A DNA stretch of 64,000 nt, taken from assembly GCA_024103355.1 (NCBI GenBank), contig JAGFIU010000044.1:1-64000 (forward strand), in the 5' to 3' direction. The stretch comes from Bacteroidota bacterium (GTDB taxonomy: Bacteria; Bacteroidota; Bacteroidia; NS11-12g; UBA955). Shown here in pieces: positions 17,854-26,054 of the stretch. Position numbers and translations under genes: made by a program. The notes below the pieces were generated by a model. It did no database searches and had not been told where the DNA came from. It saw only the letters and a program-made list of their open reading frames with translations. Position 1 is the first letter of the stretch; each line of letters begins with the position of its first letter.

Positions 17854-19030
17854 TTTTTTTGTTTTACAGTTGAATTTTAGAGTTTTATTGTGCGTTTGTT
17901 TCTTATTCTCTTTAGGGAGTACATTTGCACAACTCCCCAATCATACATTTTATGTCTTGGAGAATGAAAATGGTTTTATTCCGAAGCGAATCAATAACGA
18001 AAACGTATTGGATAAACTCAATCCGTTCAATAGGATTAACAGACAACTTTATTTGGATTTTCAGACACTGTTTTTCGTAAAAAACAATGAATATTTCAGC
18101 AATATAGAACCCGGAGAGACTTACTTCGGTTATCAATTCTACCCTACTATTGTTTGGAAACCATTTAAGAACTCTGATTTTAGACTCAAAGGCGGGCTAT
18201 ATCTTCAAAAGAATTTTGGAGATATAGGATTTGCCAATCATCAAGTAACCTTCACCCTCGATTATCAGTATAAACACACCCGTTTTGTATTGGGGACATT
18301 ATATGGCGGACTTGAACACAGATTGATAGAACCCCTCTACCGATTTGAAAGAGGATTGTATGACAGAATAGAAAACGGATTTCAAATTACACATTTGAGC
18401 AAAAGATTTTTTGCAGATATATGGATTAATTGGCGTCAGACTGTCAATGCCAAGTCAAACCGACAAGAAATATTAGAGCCGGGATTGTCTTTATACTATT
18501 ATTTATCTGGCAACAAAGAATCATCGTTTAGTATAAAAGCAATAGCACAAATGACCAACCAGCACAAAGGCGGTTCTTCTGTGGGGTTACCCCTCGTTAA
18601 TCATACCAATAATGCTTTGGGTTTTGATTTTACTTTGGGCAATATCAATCATATTCGATGGACATTTCAACCCTATTTACTTCACGCTTTAGACCATTCT
18701 ATAGAGTTGCAGCAACCATATAAAGATGGAATGGGAATCTATCTGAACGGTGGTTTTTATTATAAGCATTTTACTTTTATCACAAGCTATTGGAAAGGTT
18801 GGGAATATTTTTCTTCGCTTGGCACTCCTTTGTTTAACAGTTTTAATTACGATAATTATTATACATTGGAAAGAGAACGCGAACTGATTTTCTTCCGTTT
18901 TATCTATTCAAAACCTTTAATTAATAACAATCTGAACCTCGACCTGAGAATAGAACCACTTTATGAAATATCAGCCAAGAAGTTCCAACACTCCATGGGA
19001 ATTTATTTCATATACAGAATAGGAGTTTAA
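17843..19030 (+). CDS. Outer-membrane beta-barrel-like protein, unknown function
   Basis: About 395 residues. The ATG at 17843 is chosen because it gives a normal signal peptide (MPTNFFVLQL..., cleavage near STFAQ); a start at 17810 would prepend 11 polar residues. The mature part is rich in aromatic residues alternating with polar ones (for example FRLKGGLYLQKNFG and FSIKAIAQMTNQHKGG) and ends with IYFIYRIGV, an aromatic-rich C-terminal strand typical of outer-membrane barrels. No family is recognised. It overlaps the upstream DUF5723 gene by 11 nt and is convergent with the ABC permease gene, with only 3 nt between the stop codons. Confidence 0.75.
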   Translation: MPTNFFVLQLNFRVLLCVCFLFSLGSTFAQLPNHTFYVLENENGFIPKRINNENVLDKLNPFNRINRQLYLDFQTLFFVKNNEYFSNIEPGETYFGYQFYPTIVWKPFKNSDFRLKGGLYLQKNFGDIGFANHQVTFTLDYQYKHTRFVLGTLYGGLEHRLIEPLYRFERGLYDRIENGFQITHLSKRFFADIWINWRQTVNAKSNRQEILEPGLSLYYYLSGNKESSFSIKAIAQMTNQHKGGSSVGLPLVNHTNNALGFDFTLGNINHIRWTFQPYLLHALDHSIELQQPYKDGMGIYLNGGFYYKHFTFITSYWKGWEYFSSLGTPLFNSFNYDNYYTLERERELIFFRFIYSKPLINNNLNLDLRIEPLYEISAKKFQHSMGIYFIYRIGV

Positions 19031-19033
19031 TAT

Positions 19034-20305
19034 TTAACCATTTGCCCTGATAGCTTTCACGGGAAGGAGTTTGGCCGCAACCCATGCAGGAATTATTCCT
19101 GCAATAATACCTGTGCAGATTGAAAACAAAATTCCAATAACAAGATTACCATATGTCAAATAGAGTCTGAAACTCATGTTGACTGAATTAGAAAGAATGA
19201 GATTAGCAATAAGGGTTAATAAATATACAATCAAAATACCAATGATTCCACCCAGAAGACATAGAACTATTGCTTCAGTCAGAAATTGCATTAATATATA
19301 AAATTTCTTTGCTCCTAACGCTTTTTGAATTCCAATAATTCCGGTTCTTTCCTTAACAGAAACAAACATAATATTGGCTACGCCAAATCCTCCGACTAAC
19401 AATGCAAAGCCACCAATAATTAGCCCGAAAAGATTCAATTGTTTAAAAAAATCATTCAAGAACTCTATTAAGAATGTAACTTTATTTACAGCAAAGTTGT
19501 CGTCCTCGTTGGGTTTCAATCTTCGAATACTTCTCATCGCACCTTTAATTTCATCGGCTAACGCATCAATAGAAATACCTTCTTTAGCTTTAACAATAAT
19601 TTTTGGGTCATAGATCCTTGTATTAATACCGGATAATCCGGAAAGAAACGAAATAGGAACATAAATTAGCTCATCTGATGAATTATCCATCATATTATCA
19701 CCTTCACTTTTTAACACACCTACCACTCTCATTAGTTTTCCATCAATTCTCACTTCTTTACCAATAGCATTAACATTACTATTAAACAGTTTGAGTGCCA
19801 CAGTATTACCTAGGATAGCAACAGGACTTCCTAAATTAGTTTCTTGTTCAGAAAAATATCTGCCGGAAATAATATCTAAATTCTGGATATGGTTAAAGGA
19901 GAAGGAGATCCCCGTAACATTAACACCTTTTGCATTAACACCTGATTCAATATTTACAATCGTTGCAGCAGGATATGTCATACGATAGCTTATTGCGTCA
20001 ATTATTGAAGAGACGTTAGCGTTTTCAAGCAACTCCACTTCTTTCAATGTAGGATCGGGTCTGTTAATGAATTTCCACCAAGGATATTCTTGATTTTCTT
20101 CTGTTTCCCATGGAAATACTTCAATATAAACCACACTTTTCCCTAATGATTCCAAGCTATTTTTTACTTGAATTTTCAATGAATCAATAATTGAAAAAAC
20201 GGTTACAATAGAGAAAATACCAATGCTGATTCCACTCACAGATAATATAGAACGCACCTTGTTTGCAAGAAGTGTGTAGAATGCCATACGCGCATTCTCA
20301 ATCAT
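19034..20305 (-). CDS. MacB-like ABC transporter permease (FtsX family)
   Basis: About 423 residues with MacB/FtsX topology. TM1 follows the amphipathic MIENARMAFYTLLANKVRSIL start. A large extracytoplasmic MacB-PCD domain spans about residues 60-260 (VSIIDAISYRMTYPA, VNVTGISFSFNHI). Three C-terminal helices follow, with the ALGAKKFYILMQFLTEAIVLCLLGG signature. The ATG at 20305 is preferred to 20380 because the extra 25 residues do not match the family. Such permeases export lipoproteins, peptides or drugs with a separate ATPase, which is not adjacent here. A strong terminator separates it from the azurin gene upstream. Confidence 0.88.
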   Translation of the reverse strand: MIENARMAFYTLLANKVRSILSVSGISIGIFSIVTVFSIIDSLKIQVKNSLESLGKSVVYIEVFPWETEENQEYPWWKFINRPDPTLKEVELLENANVSSIIDAISYRMTYPAATIVNIESGVNAKGVNVTGISFSFNHIQNLDIISGRYFSEQETNLGSPVAILGNTVALKLFNSNVNAIGKEVRIDGKLMRVVGVLKSEGDNMMDNSSDELIYVPISFLSGLSGINTRIYDPKIIVKAKEGISIDALADEIKGAMRSIRRLKPNEDDNFAVNKVTFLIEFLNDFFKQLNLFGLIIGGFALLVGGFGVANIMFVSVKERTGIIGIQKALGAKKFYILMQFLTEAIVLCLLGGIIGILIVYLLTLIANLILSNSVNMSFRLYLTYGNLVIGILFSICTGIIAGIIPAWVAAKLLPVKAIRANG

Positions 20306-20378
20306 GATTTTAATATAAGTATTGATTTGCTTGAACACAAAATGAGAATATATCACTTCAAAAGTATTGAAATAAAAC

Positions 20379-20407
20379 AAAAAAGGGGCTGATTCAGCCC
20401 CTTTTTT
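20379..20407 (-). terminator. Bidirectional rho-independent terminator after azurin
   Basis: The GGGGCTG/CAGCCCC stem (20385-20391 with 20395-20401) closes a 3-nt loop and is flanked by A and T runs on both sides. The U tract reads correctly downstream of the azurin stop on the minus strand. Confidence 0.9.
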
Positions 20408-20425
20408 AACCTTTATTTTTTTCTT

Positions 20426-20965
20426 TTATTCTACAATAAATTTACCTTTCATTAAAGCAGCATGTCCTGGAAATGAACAAAGGAAATCATAACTTCCTTT
20501 TGCGGGTGCAGTAAACTCAATTACATCGCTCTCTCCACCACCAATAAGTTTTGTGTGTGCAATGATATTGCTTAAATCTTTTTCAGGTATGTAATCAGTT
20601 GCTTTAGCTGCAATAGCATCTTTTGAAAAAGTAACCATGTCTAAGCCTTGAGCTAACAAGACAAAATTGTGTCCCATAACAGTTTTAGGAGCTTTTCCAA
20701 CATGTTTAAGTGTTAGTTTTACAGTTTGCCCTTCTTTTACTTTGATTTCAGAAAGGTTGAACTTCATTTGGTCATTACCTTCGATAGTAACTTCAGCAAC
20801 CGCAGGAGCAGTTGATTCAGCAGGTGCAGTCTCTGTTTCAGTTTCTGCAGGAGCTGTTGTTTCAGTTGTCTCTGGTGTTGTCTCTGTAGTTTCTGTAGTA
20901 GGTGCGTTGTTGCAAGCGGCAAATAAGAATGCTAAACTTGCTAATGTTAAAATTGATTTTTTCAT
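20426..20965 (-). CDS. Azurin-type blue copper lipoprotein
   Basis: Azurins carry electrons in the periplasm, often to cytochrome c peroxidase or nitrite reductase. The 179-residue precursor has a lipobox LFAAC (Cys18), so it is membrane-anchored. A low-complexity linker of Thr, Glu, Pro and Ala spans residues 22-55, and the cupredoxin domain about 58-179. Type-1 copper ligands are visible: His99 (MGHNF), Cys163 and His168 (FLCSFPGHA) and Met172 (LMKGKF). It is the last gene of the Rrf2-methyltransferase-RIC cluster, 40 nt downstream of RIC, and ends at a strong terminator. An electron-transfer role in nitrogen-oxide or peroxide stress is inferred from these neighbours. Confidence 0.92.
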   Translation of the reverse strand: MKKSILTLASLAFLFAACNNAPTTETTETTPETTETTAPAETETETAPAESTAPAVAEVTIEGNDQMKFNLSEIKVKEGQTVKLTLKHVGKAPKTVMGHNFVLLAQGLDMVTFSKDAIAAKATDYIPEKDLSNIIAHTKLIGGGESDVIEFTAPAKGSYDFLCSFPGHAALMKGKFIVE

Positions 20966-21005
20966 TTTGATTTATATTTTTGATTTATAAAGGTTTCCGT
21001 TTGTT

Positions 21006-21725
21006 TTATGCCATTTGTTCCTCCATTGCTATTGACTTTGGAAATAGAATGTTGTTCTCCAAATGGATGTGCAAATGTAAATCTTCTTCAAATTCATGCA
21101 ACATTAATAGTGTGATTTTATAGGTATTACATCCATCAGATGGAACTGTATAGTTGTCTGTAAGTTTAGAAATTTCTCTAAATCTCTCTCCTTCTGTATC
21201 ATGTTCTTGCATCATTACATTAATAGGTCCCGCAACACTACCAATTGGAGAATCAGATTTTGTATTATTTAATTTTGCCTGAACCATTTTTCTGATAGCA
21301 GGAAACAACATTAGTTCCTCTTTCTTCATGTGTCTGGCAAGTTCACCAACTGACTCTTTAAACAGGTGTTCAACTTTTGCTAATTCAGGATGTCTTTCTC
21401 CGTGCACTCTGACAATTTTTTCCAAGAAAGGCATTATCTCTCTTGATTTGTTTTCTACATAGCGATGATGTGTTTTTTCTATGTAATCAGCGAGTAAATC
21501 CAATGGCCATGAGTTGTAGTCGATATTAGAGCCGGCTTTATTATGTGCGGCTTCTTTGAGCGCATTTATTAATGGCTCAACAGCAATATTATCTTGTTGA
21601 CATACTTCAGCTATTGAACGATTCCCATTACAACAGAAATCGATTCCTTGTTGTTTAAATACTGAGGCTACACGGTAGTCTTGTGCTACCAAATCCCCTA
21701 CGATTGTGTCTTTTGATATTTCCAT
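21006..21725 (-). CDS. ric: Iron-sulfur cluster repair di-iron protein (RIC/ScdA/YtfE)
   Basis: RIC proteins restore iron-sulfur clusters damaged by nitric oxide or peroxide. This one has 239 residues, the usual length. The N-terminal ScdA domain has the Cys31-Cys32 pair in IDFCCNGNRSI. The C-terminal hemerythrin-like domain has the di-iron ligand segments KTHHRYVENK, VHGERHPELAKVEHLFKE, HMKKEELMLFPAIRKM, MMQEHDTEG and LHIHLENNILFP. It lies 22 nt downstream of the methyltransferase in a four-gene run led by an Fe-S-type Rrf2 regulator, a context that suits NO-inducible repair. Confidence 0.95.
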   Translation of the reverse strand: MEISKDTIVGDLVAQDYRVASVFKQQGIDFCCNGNRSIAEVCQQDNIAVEPLINALKEAAHNKAGSNIDYNSWPLDLLADYIEKTHHRYVENKSREIMPFLEKIVRVHGERHPELAKVEHLFKESVGELARHMKKEELMLFPAIRKMVQAKLNNTKSDSPIGSVAGPINVMMQEHDTEGERFREISKLTDNYTVPSDGCNTYKITLLMLHEFEEDLHLHIHLENNILFPKSIAMEEQMA

Positions 21726-21747
21726 GATTTTTTTAGTTTGATTCGGT

Positions 21748-22518
21748 TTAAATTTTTTCTGCTATAATCGCAATAGAGTTCATTTGTTTATCGTATTTTT
21801 TAAATACTCTTTTCATCTCATTTATTCTCATTCGGGCCGGCTTGTTCTTCAATATATTAAATGTGATTTTTAATGCACGCCAAAATCCCTCATCATCAAA
21901 AATACGTTTGCTTTCTAGCAAATGCATCGCATTGGTATAGACTTTTTTGATTTTAAATCCCTCTTTTTCCAATAACGTTTTCCATTCATCTTCGGTTAGG
22001 GGTCGTGCATTTACTTTAATACAAAGTGCGAGATCGTGTTGAATAGTGCTCTTTTCTTCTTCAGTTACATTAACCAAACCCAATTCGTGAATTGCATACA
22101 ATCCTCCTTTTTTTAGAATTCTGTGTGATTCCTTTATGATTTCAGATTTTCTATGGTCTGCATGCATTGTGAGCATAGCTTCACCATATACTTTATCTTT
22201 TGAATCGTTTTCAATATGAGTTTCTGAAGCCTGGCCAAGAATAAACCGGATATTATTACCCTTTATTTTTTGTTTTAGAAGTTTAATAGCATCTTCATCT
22301 GCATCAACACCAATATAGGTGTGAGGGTTTCTTTCCAATGCTAGTGATGCGGTAAAACCCAATCCGGGCGCAAATTCAACTATATCATCTTCATGTTTTA
22401 TATCTAATCCGTTGACTAACTTTTGAGTTAATTCTTTTCCTCCGGGTCGCAATACTCTTTTACCCATTTTGGCTAAAATCCAATGTCCCTGAGCTCTTGA
22501 ATAATCTGTTACATCCAT
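21748..22518 (-). CDS. Class I SAM-dependent methyltransferase
   Basis: 256 residues with the Rossmann-type methyltransferase core. Motif I is VEFAPGLGFTASLALE (about residue 48), the acidic ribose-binding residue is in TYIGVDADE, and the later motif VYGEAMLTMHADH is followed by ESHRILKKGGLYAIHELGL (post-motif III). The substrate is not evident; it could be a small molecule. It lies 33 nt after the Rrf2 gene and 22 nt before ric, so it belongs to the same transcript. Confidence 0.85.
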   Translation of the reverse strand: MDVTDYSRAQGHWILAKMGKRVLRPGGKELTQKLVNGLDIKHEDDIVEFAPGLGFTASLALERNPHTYIGVDADEDAIKLLKQKIKGNNIRFILGQASETHIENDSKDKVYGEAMLTMHADHRKSEIIKESHRILKKGGLYAIHELGLVNVTEEEKSTIQHDLALCIKVNARPLTEDEWKTLLEKEGFKIKKVYTNAMHLLESKRIFDDEGFWRALKITFNILKNKPARMRINEMKRVFKKYDKQMNSIAIIAEKI

Positions 22519-22551
22519 AATTCTTATATTATCGTTTTCTCTTTATTATTA

Positions 22552-22986
22552 TTAATGCTTTAAAAAAGTCAACCCTTCCGTTAATCCGTTTGCTAAATCC
22601 AATATACTTGTTGTTTCTAACATCCTCTTTAATTCTTCACGAATATTCTTAAATCTTGAATGTACGGGACATGGCTTACTGTCATTACATTCTTCCAATC
22701 CTATTCCACAACTCTTATAAATATCATCACCATCAAATGCTTTCACAATATGACTAAGTCTCAAGTTATTCATATTTTCAGTGGTGATTTCAAATCCTCC
22801 GCTGGGACCCTTTATTGACTGAATAATTTTATTCTTTGAGAGTTTTTGAAGAATTTTCGCAGTAAATGCTTTAGGAGAGTCTATATTCTCAGATATATCA
22901 TTCAAACTCACTCTATTCCCATTATTTGAGTTTGATGCAATATAAAGTGTAGCTTTTATTCCGTATTCACAAGACTTTGAAAACAT
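22552..22986 (-). CDS. Rrf2 family transcriptional regulator, probable Fe-S sensor
   Basis: 144 residues from the ATG at 22986, chosen because Rrf2 proteins begin with the M-F-S-K-x-C-x-Y-G-type helix seen here. The winged helix spans about residues 2-75 (ISENIDSPKAFTAKILQKL recognition region, wing GPSGGF). Cys93, Cys100 and Cys106 lie in the C-terminal loop with spacing close to that of the cluster-ligating cysteines of NsrR and IscR, so it probably binds a [2Fe-2S] or [4Fe-4S] cluster and senses NO or redox state. It leads the methyltransferase-RIC-azurin run and may repress itself through the promoter at 23008-23038. Confidence 0.9.
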   Translation of the reverse strand: MFSKSCEYGIKATLYIASNSNNGNRVSLNDISENIDSPKAFTAKILQKLSKNKIIQSIKGPSGGFEITTENMNNLRLSHIVKAFDGDDIYKSCGIGLEECNDSKPCPVHSRFKNIREELKRMLETTSILDLANGLTEGLTFLKH

Positions 22987-23007
22987 CGTTTCGGTTTTTG
23001 ACGGGTG

Positions 23008-23038
23008 CAAAATTATGCGTAAATTCTATTTCGGACAA
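23008..23038 (-). promoter_or_regulatory. Complete -33/-7 promoter for the Rrf2-RIC-azurin operon
   Basis: On the minus strand TTG (23038-23036), a 20-nt spacer and TAATTTTG (23015-23008) match the Bacteroidota promoter in both elements and in spacing. The start site would fall near 23002, giving a leader of about 15 nt before the ATG at 22986. No clean palindromic operator was recognised by eye. Confidence 0.65.
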
Positions 23039-23080
23039 GAATATCCTAAATTATTTTTTAATCATTCTAAATAAGGATTG

Positions 23081-23644
23081 TTAAAATCTGAAAACCATAC
23101 CAATACCAAGTCCGATATCTTGTGAGTAAGGTGAGATTGGTGGTGCCAGATTGGGTTTAAAACTTAGACTTTTATTTACATCAAAATTGTATAAATGAGC
23201 ATCAACCGCAGCATCAACGATATTTAAAGTATAAAGAAGAGCTATTCCTATAATAGAAAGGTCACGGTTGTTTCTGAAAAAATCACGATTTGAGCTTAAG
23301 TATTCATTAGGATAACCTGAGAACTTTATGTTCATCTTATTTGAATCATTATTATTTCTGGCAATGAGTTCGTTTTGGTATGATTTGTAATTGTTTTGAT
23401 TATAAATAATGGAATAGGTCAAAGCGCCTAATCCTGCATAGATAACTGGGACTTTCCAGTATTTCTTATTATAAACTTGTCCTGCACCGGGAACAACAGC
23501 AGAAAGTACGCTTGCTAAATGAGGTGAATGTGGTTTTGCCGGAGGGTTTGCATGCAAGAAGGCTGTATTAAAATCACCGGCATAGATTCCTTTGATGCAA
23601 AGTAATAACGCAATGAACAGAACACTATAGCCCTTATTAATCAT
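23081..23644 (-). CDS. DUF5683 domain-containing membrane protein
   Basis: 187 residues. It has a signal sequence followed by the DUF5683 pattern: HSPHLASVLSAVVPGAGQVYNKKYWKVP, a short hydrophobic helix (VIYAGLGALTYSIIY), and a second one (LSIIGIALLYTLNIVDAAVDAHLYNFDV). The family is found across Bacteroidota next to parAB and its function is unknown. It starts 7 nt after the parB stop, so it is in the same operon. In many genomes dapB and lepB follow; here the next gene is the unrelated Rrf2 regulator with its own promoter. Confidence 0.88.
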   Translation of the reverse strand: MINKGYSVLFIALLLCIKGIYAGDFNTAFLHANPPAKPHSPHLASVLSAVVPGAGQVYNKKYWKVPVIYAGLGALTYSIIYNQNNYKSYQNELIARNNNDSNKMNIKFSGYPNEYLSSNRDFFRNNRDLSIIGIALLYTLNIVDAAVDAHLYNFDVNKSLSFKPNLAPPISPYSQDIGLGIGMVFRF

Positions 23645-23651
23645 TCATTAA

Positions 23652-24527
23652 CTATTTCAGTTTGTCTAAAATCTCAACAAGTTCTTCTTCATTATTGAAC
23701 TTAATCAATAGTTGCCCCTTTTTACCTTTGACAGATTTAAGAGAAAGTCTGTCTTTCAAAAAACCGGAGTATTTTTTAAAAACGGATGGCAATTCGGCTT
23801 TACTCCTTGCCGAACTACTTGTTTTTACACCATTTTTACTGTGGTCTTTTACGATTTTTTCAGTTGCCCTAACCGATAAATTGTCTTGTGTTATCCTATG
23901 AAATAAAGCCAAGCGATCTTCATCATCTTTTAAACCGAGCAAGGAACGAGCATGTCCCATTGATAATTCATTGTTCTTAATAGCAGCCTGAATTTCATCC
24001 GGTAGTTTTAACAATCGCATATAATTTGCAACAGTAGAGCGATCCTTCCCTACTCTTTCGCCAAGTTCATCTTGTTTAAGATTACATTCTTCAAGCAGTC
24101 TTTTGTATGACAATGCAATTTCAATTGCATTGAGATTTTCACGTTGGATATTTTCTATCAACGCCATCTCAAGCATATCTTGGTCGTTGGCAATACGAAC
24201 ATAAGCAGGAATACTTTTCAATCCGGCAAGAATAGCGGCTCTGGTTCTGCGCTCTCCGGAAATGAGTTGATATTTGTCATAGCCCATTTTTCTTAATGTA
24301 ACCGGCTGAATAATACCATGTAACTTTATAGAAGCAGCAAGTTCTTCTAAAGCAGTTTTTTCAAATTCGGTTCTTGGTTGAAAAGGATTTGCTTCTATTT
24401 GACCGATAGGAACCTCATTAACACTATTAACCACTTTATTGTCACCAAATTCTTCTATGTTAACGTTCTCGGAAGCCAACAATGCTGACAATCCTCTTCC
24501 CAAACCGCTCTTTATATTTTTTGCCAT
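23652..24527 (-). CDS. parB: Chromosome-partitioning protein ParB
   Basis: 291 residues. ParB is the CTP-dependent DNA clamp that spreads from parS sites and works with ParA to segregate chromosome origins. The N-terminal CTPase domain holds the conserved RTEFEKTALEELAASIKLHGI segment and the GERRTRAA box. The central helix-turn-helix includes IQRENLNAIEIALSY and VGKDRSTVANYMRLLKLP. The short C-terminal dimerisation domain (GQLLIKFNNEEELVEILDKLK) is present. It starts 9 nt after parA. No canonical parS site (GTTTCACGTGAAAC) was noticed in the window. Confidence 0.96.
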   Translation of the reverse strand: MAKNIKSGLGRGLSALLASENVNIEEFGDNKVVNSVNEVPIGQIEANPFQPRTEFEKTALEELAASIKLHGIIQPVTLRKMGYDKYQLISGERRTRAAILAGLKSIPAYVRIANDQDMLEMALIENIQRENLNAIEIALSYKRLLEECNLKQDELGERVGKDRSTVANYMRLLKLPDEIQAAIKNNELSMGHARSLLGLKDDEDRLALFHRITQDNLSVRATEKIVKDHSKNGVKTSSSARSKAELPSVFKKYSGFLKDRLSLKSVKGKKGQLLIKFNNEEELVEILDKLK

Positions 24528-24536
24528 TCCTTAAAA

Positions 24537-25334
24537 TTATATTGAAATTGTTGCGTCTTTAAATTGTGTCATTCCGTTTTTTTGCATTACTTCCCTTGCA
24601 AGGTTGAGGTAATTAACAGCACCTTTGCTGGTTGCATCATGTTCTAAAACAGGGAGTCCGTAGCTTGGTGCTTCTCCAAGTTTGGTATTCCTATGAATAA
24701 TTGTATCAAATACGAAGTTTTGGAAATGCATTTTTACCTCATCAACCACTTGATTTGACAAACGCAGACGTGAGTCATACATGGTTAATAAAATTCCTTC
24801 AATCTCAAGGTTTTTGTTTAGGTTTTGTTGCACAATTTTAATTGTATTCAACAGTTTGCCCAAACCTTCTAAAGCAAAATATTCGCATTGTACCGGAATG
24901 ATAATAGAGTCAGCAGCCGATAGAGCATTGGTAACAAGAATTCCCAATGATGGTGAGCAATCAATGATTATAAAATCATAACTGTCTTTTATGTCCTTGA
25001 ACATTTCTTTCATGAAAAACTCTCTATTAGGACTATTTACCATTTCTATCTCAAATCCAACAAGGTCAATGGATGACGGCAAAATGTGCAAGAACTTATT
25101 TTCTGTTTCCAGAATAGCGTCTTTTGCTTTTGCATTTCCTGTAAGACATTCATACAAGCCCGTTTTAATGCTTTTAGGCTCGAATCCAAGACCTGATGTG
25201 GCATTTGCTTGTGGGTCTGCGTCCACTACAAGTGTTTTACATTCCAAAACGGCAAGGCTTGATGCCAAATTTATGGCTGAAGTTGTTTTCCCTACACCAC
25301 CTTTTTGATTTGCTATTGCTATTATTTTTCCCAT
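24537..25334 (-). CDS. parA: Chromosome-partitioning ATPase ParA
   Basis: 265 residues, a deviant Walker-type ATPase that forms nucleoid-bound gradients used by ParB. The P-loop NQKGGVGKTTSAINLASSLA lies near residue 9, switch I in VVDADPQANATSGLG, and the Walker B-like DFIIIDCSPSLGIL in the middle. The IHRNTKLGEAPSYGLPVLEHD segment near the C-terminus is typical of chromosomal ParA. It lies 5 nt downstream of the UPF0173 hydrolase gene and 9 nt upstream of parB. Confidence 0.96.
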   Translation of the reverse strand: MGKIIAIANQKGGVGKTTSAINLASSLAVLECKTLVVDADPQANATSGLGFEPKSIKTGLYECLTGNAKAKDAILETENKFLHILPSSIDLVGFEIEMVNSPNREFFMKEMFKDIKDSYDFIIIDCSPSLGILVTNALSAADSIIIPVQCEYFALEGLGKLLNTIKIVQQNLNKNLEIEGILLTMYDSRLRLSNQVVDEVKMHFQNFVFDTIIHRNTKLGEAPSYGLPVLEHDATSKGAVNYLNLAREVMQKNGMTQFKDATISI

Positions 25335-25339
25335 TTCTA

Positions 25340-26017
25340 TTATATACTAAATGTTTCTCCTATTTTGGGCAGGATTAATTCTATTCCTGCATGTTTGAAT
25401 TTATTGACTGCTTCTTGATGATTAATTTCTATATATCCAAAAGTATCAAAGTGCATACCGATGATTTTATTGCAATTGATAAAAGAAGCTGCTTTGATGG
25501 CATCTTCAATTCCCATAGTAAAGTTATCGCCAATAGGTAAGAATGCAAAATCAAGTTTGAAAGACTCTCCAATCAGTTTCATATCATAGGTCAAAGCAGT
25601 GTCACCGGCATAGTAAAAAGTTTTCTCGAATGATTGAATGACATAACCGCATGGATTTCCACCATAAGTACCATCCGGGAAACCGCTGGAGTGAATTGCA
25701 TTTACCATTTTTACTTTGCCAAAATCAAATTGCCAACTTCCGCCAATGTTCATTGGATGTACTGATGCAGCACCTTGTTTTGAAGCCCAATCGGTTATTT
25801 CAAAAATTGAAACCAATGTTGCTCCTTTATTAACAAAATACATTGTATCACCAAGGTGGTCTCCGTGAGCATGTGATAGCAGAAGGTAGTCGCATGCAAT
25901 ATTGTTCAGGATTGTATTCTTTGATAAAGGATTGTCGGTAATAAATGGGTCAAAAACAATACTTTTGTCCGCAATGTTAATACCAAAACATGACTGACCG
26001 TAATATGTTACTTCCAT
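25340..26017 (-). CDS. UPF0173 metallo-beta-lactamase-fold hydrolase
   Basis: 225 residues. It has the metallo-beta-lactamase fold with the HxHxDH motif in LLSHAHGDHLGD, further metal ligands in HSSGFPDG and YAGDTALTYDM, and IGMHFDTFG near the C-terminus. This pattern matches the UPF0173 family of metal-dependent hydrolases whose substrates are mostly unknown. It is the first gene of a run with parA, parB and DUF5683. Its start at 26017 lies 37 nt from the divergent peptide-binding protein gene. Confidence 0.9.
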   Translation of the reverse strand: MEVTYYGQSCFGINIADKSIVFDPFITDNPLSKNTILNNIACDYLLLSHAHGDHLGDTMYFVNKGATLVSIFEITDWASKQGAASVHPMNIGGSWQFDFGKVKMVNAIHSSGFPDGTYGGNPCGYVIQSFEKTFYYAGDTALTYDMKLIGESFKLDFAFLPIGDNFTMGIEDAIKAASFINCNKIIGMHFDTFGYIEINHQEAVNKFKHAGIELILPKIGETFSI

Positions 26018-26044
26018 GACGATTTTCTACATTTTAAGACTGCA

Positions 26045-26052
26045 CAAAAATA
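26045..26052 (-). promoter_or_regulatory. -7 promoter box for the UPF0173-parAB operon
   Basis: TATTTTTG on the minus strand, 27 nt upstream of the ATG at 26017. Its -33 region would lie inside the divergent coding sequence. Confidence 0.4.
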
Positions 26053-26054
26053 GG

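Noticed and set aside
20974-21000. Tandem TATAAATCAAAA repeat before the azurin gene
   Set aside because: Two imperfect copies in an A-rich leader; no wider repeat family, probably ordinary composition upstream of a start.
23008-23010. TTG start for the Rrf2 regulator eight codons upstream
   Set aside because: It overlaps the -7 box, and Rrf2 proteins begin at the MFSKSCEYG position used here.
22987-23080. Clear palindromic operator for the Rrf2 regulator
   Set aside because: Imperfect repeats such as CCTTATTT and AATTTAGG are present but do not form a convincing dyad; only the promoter is reported.
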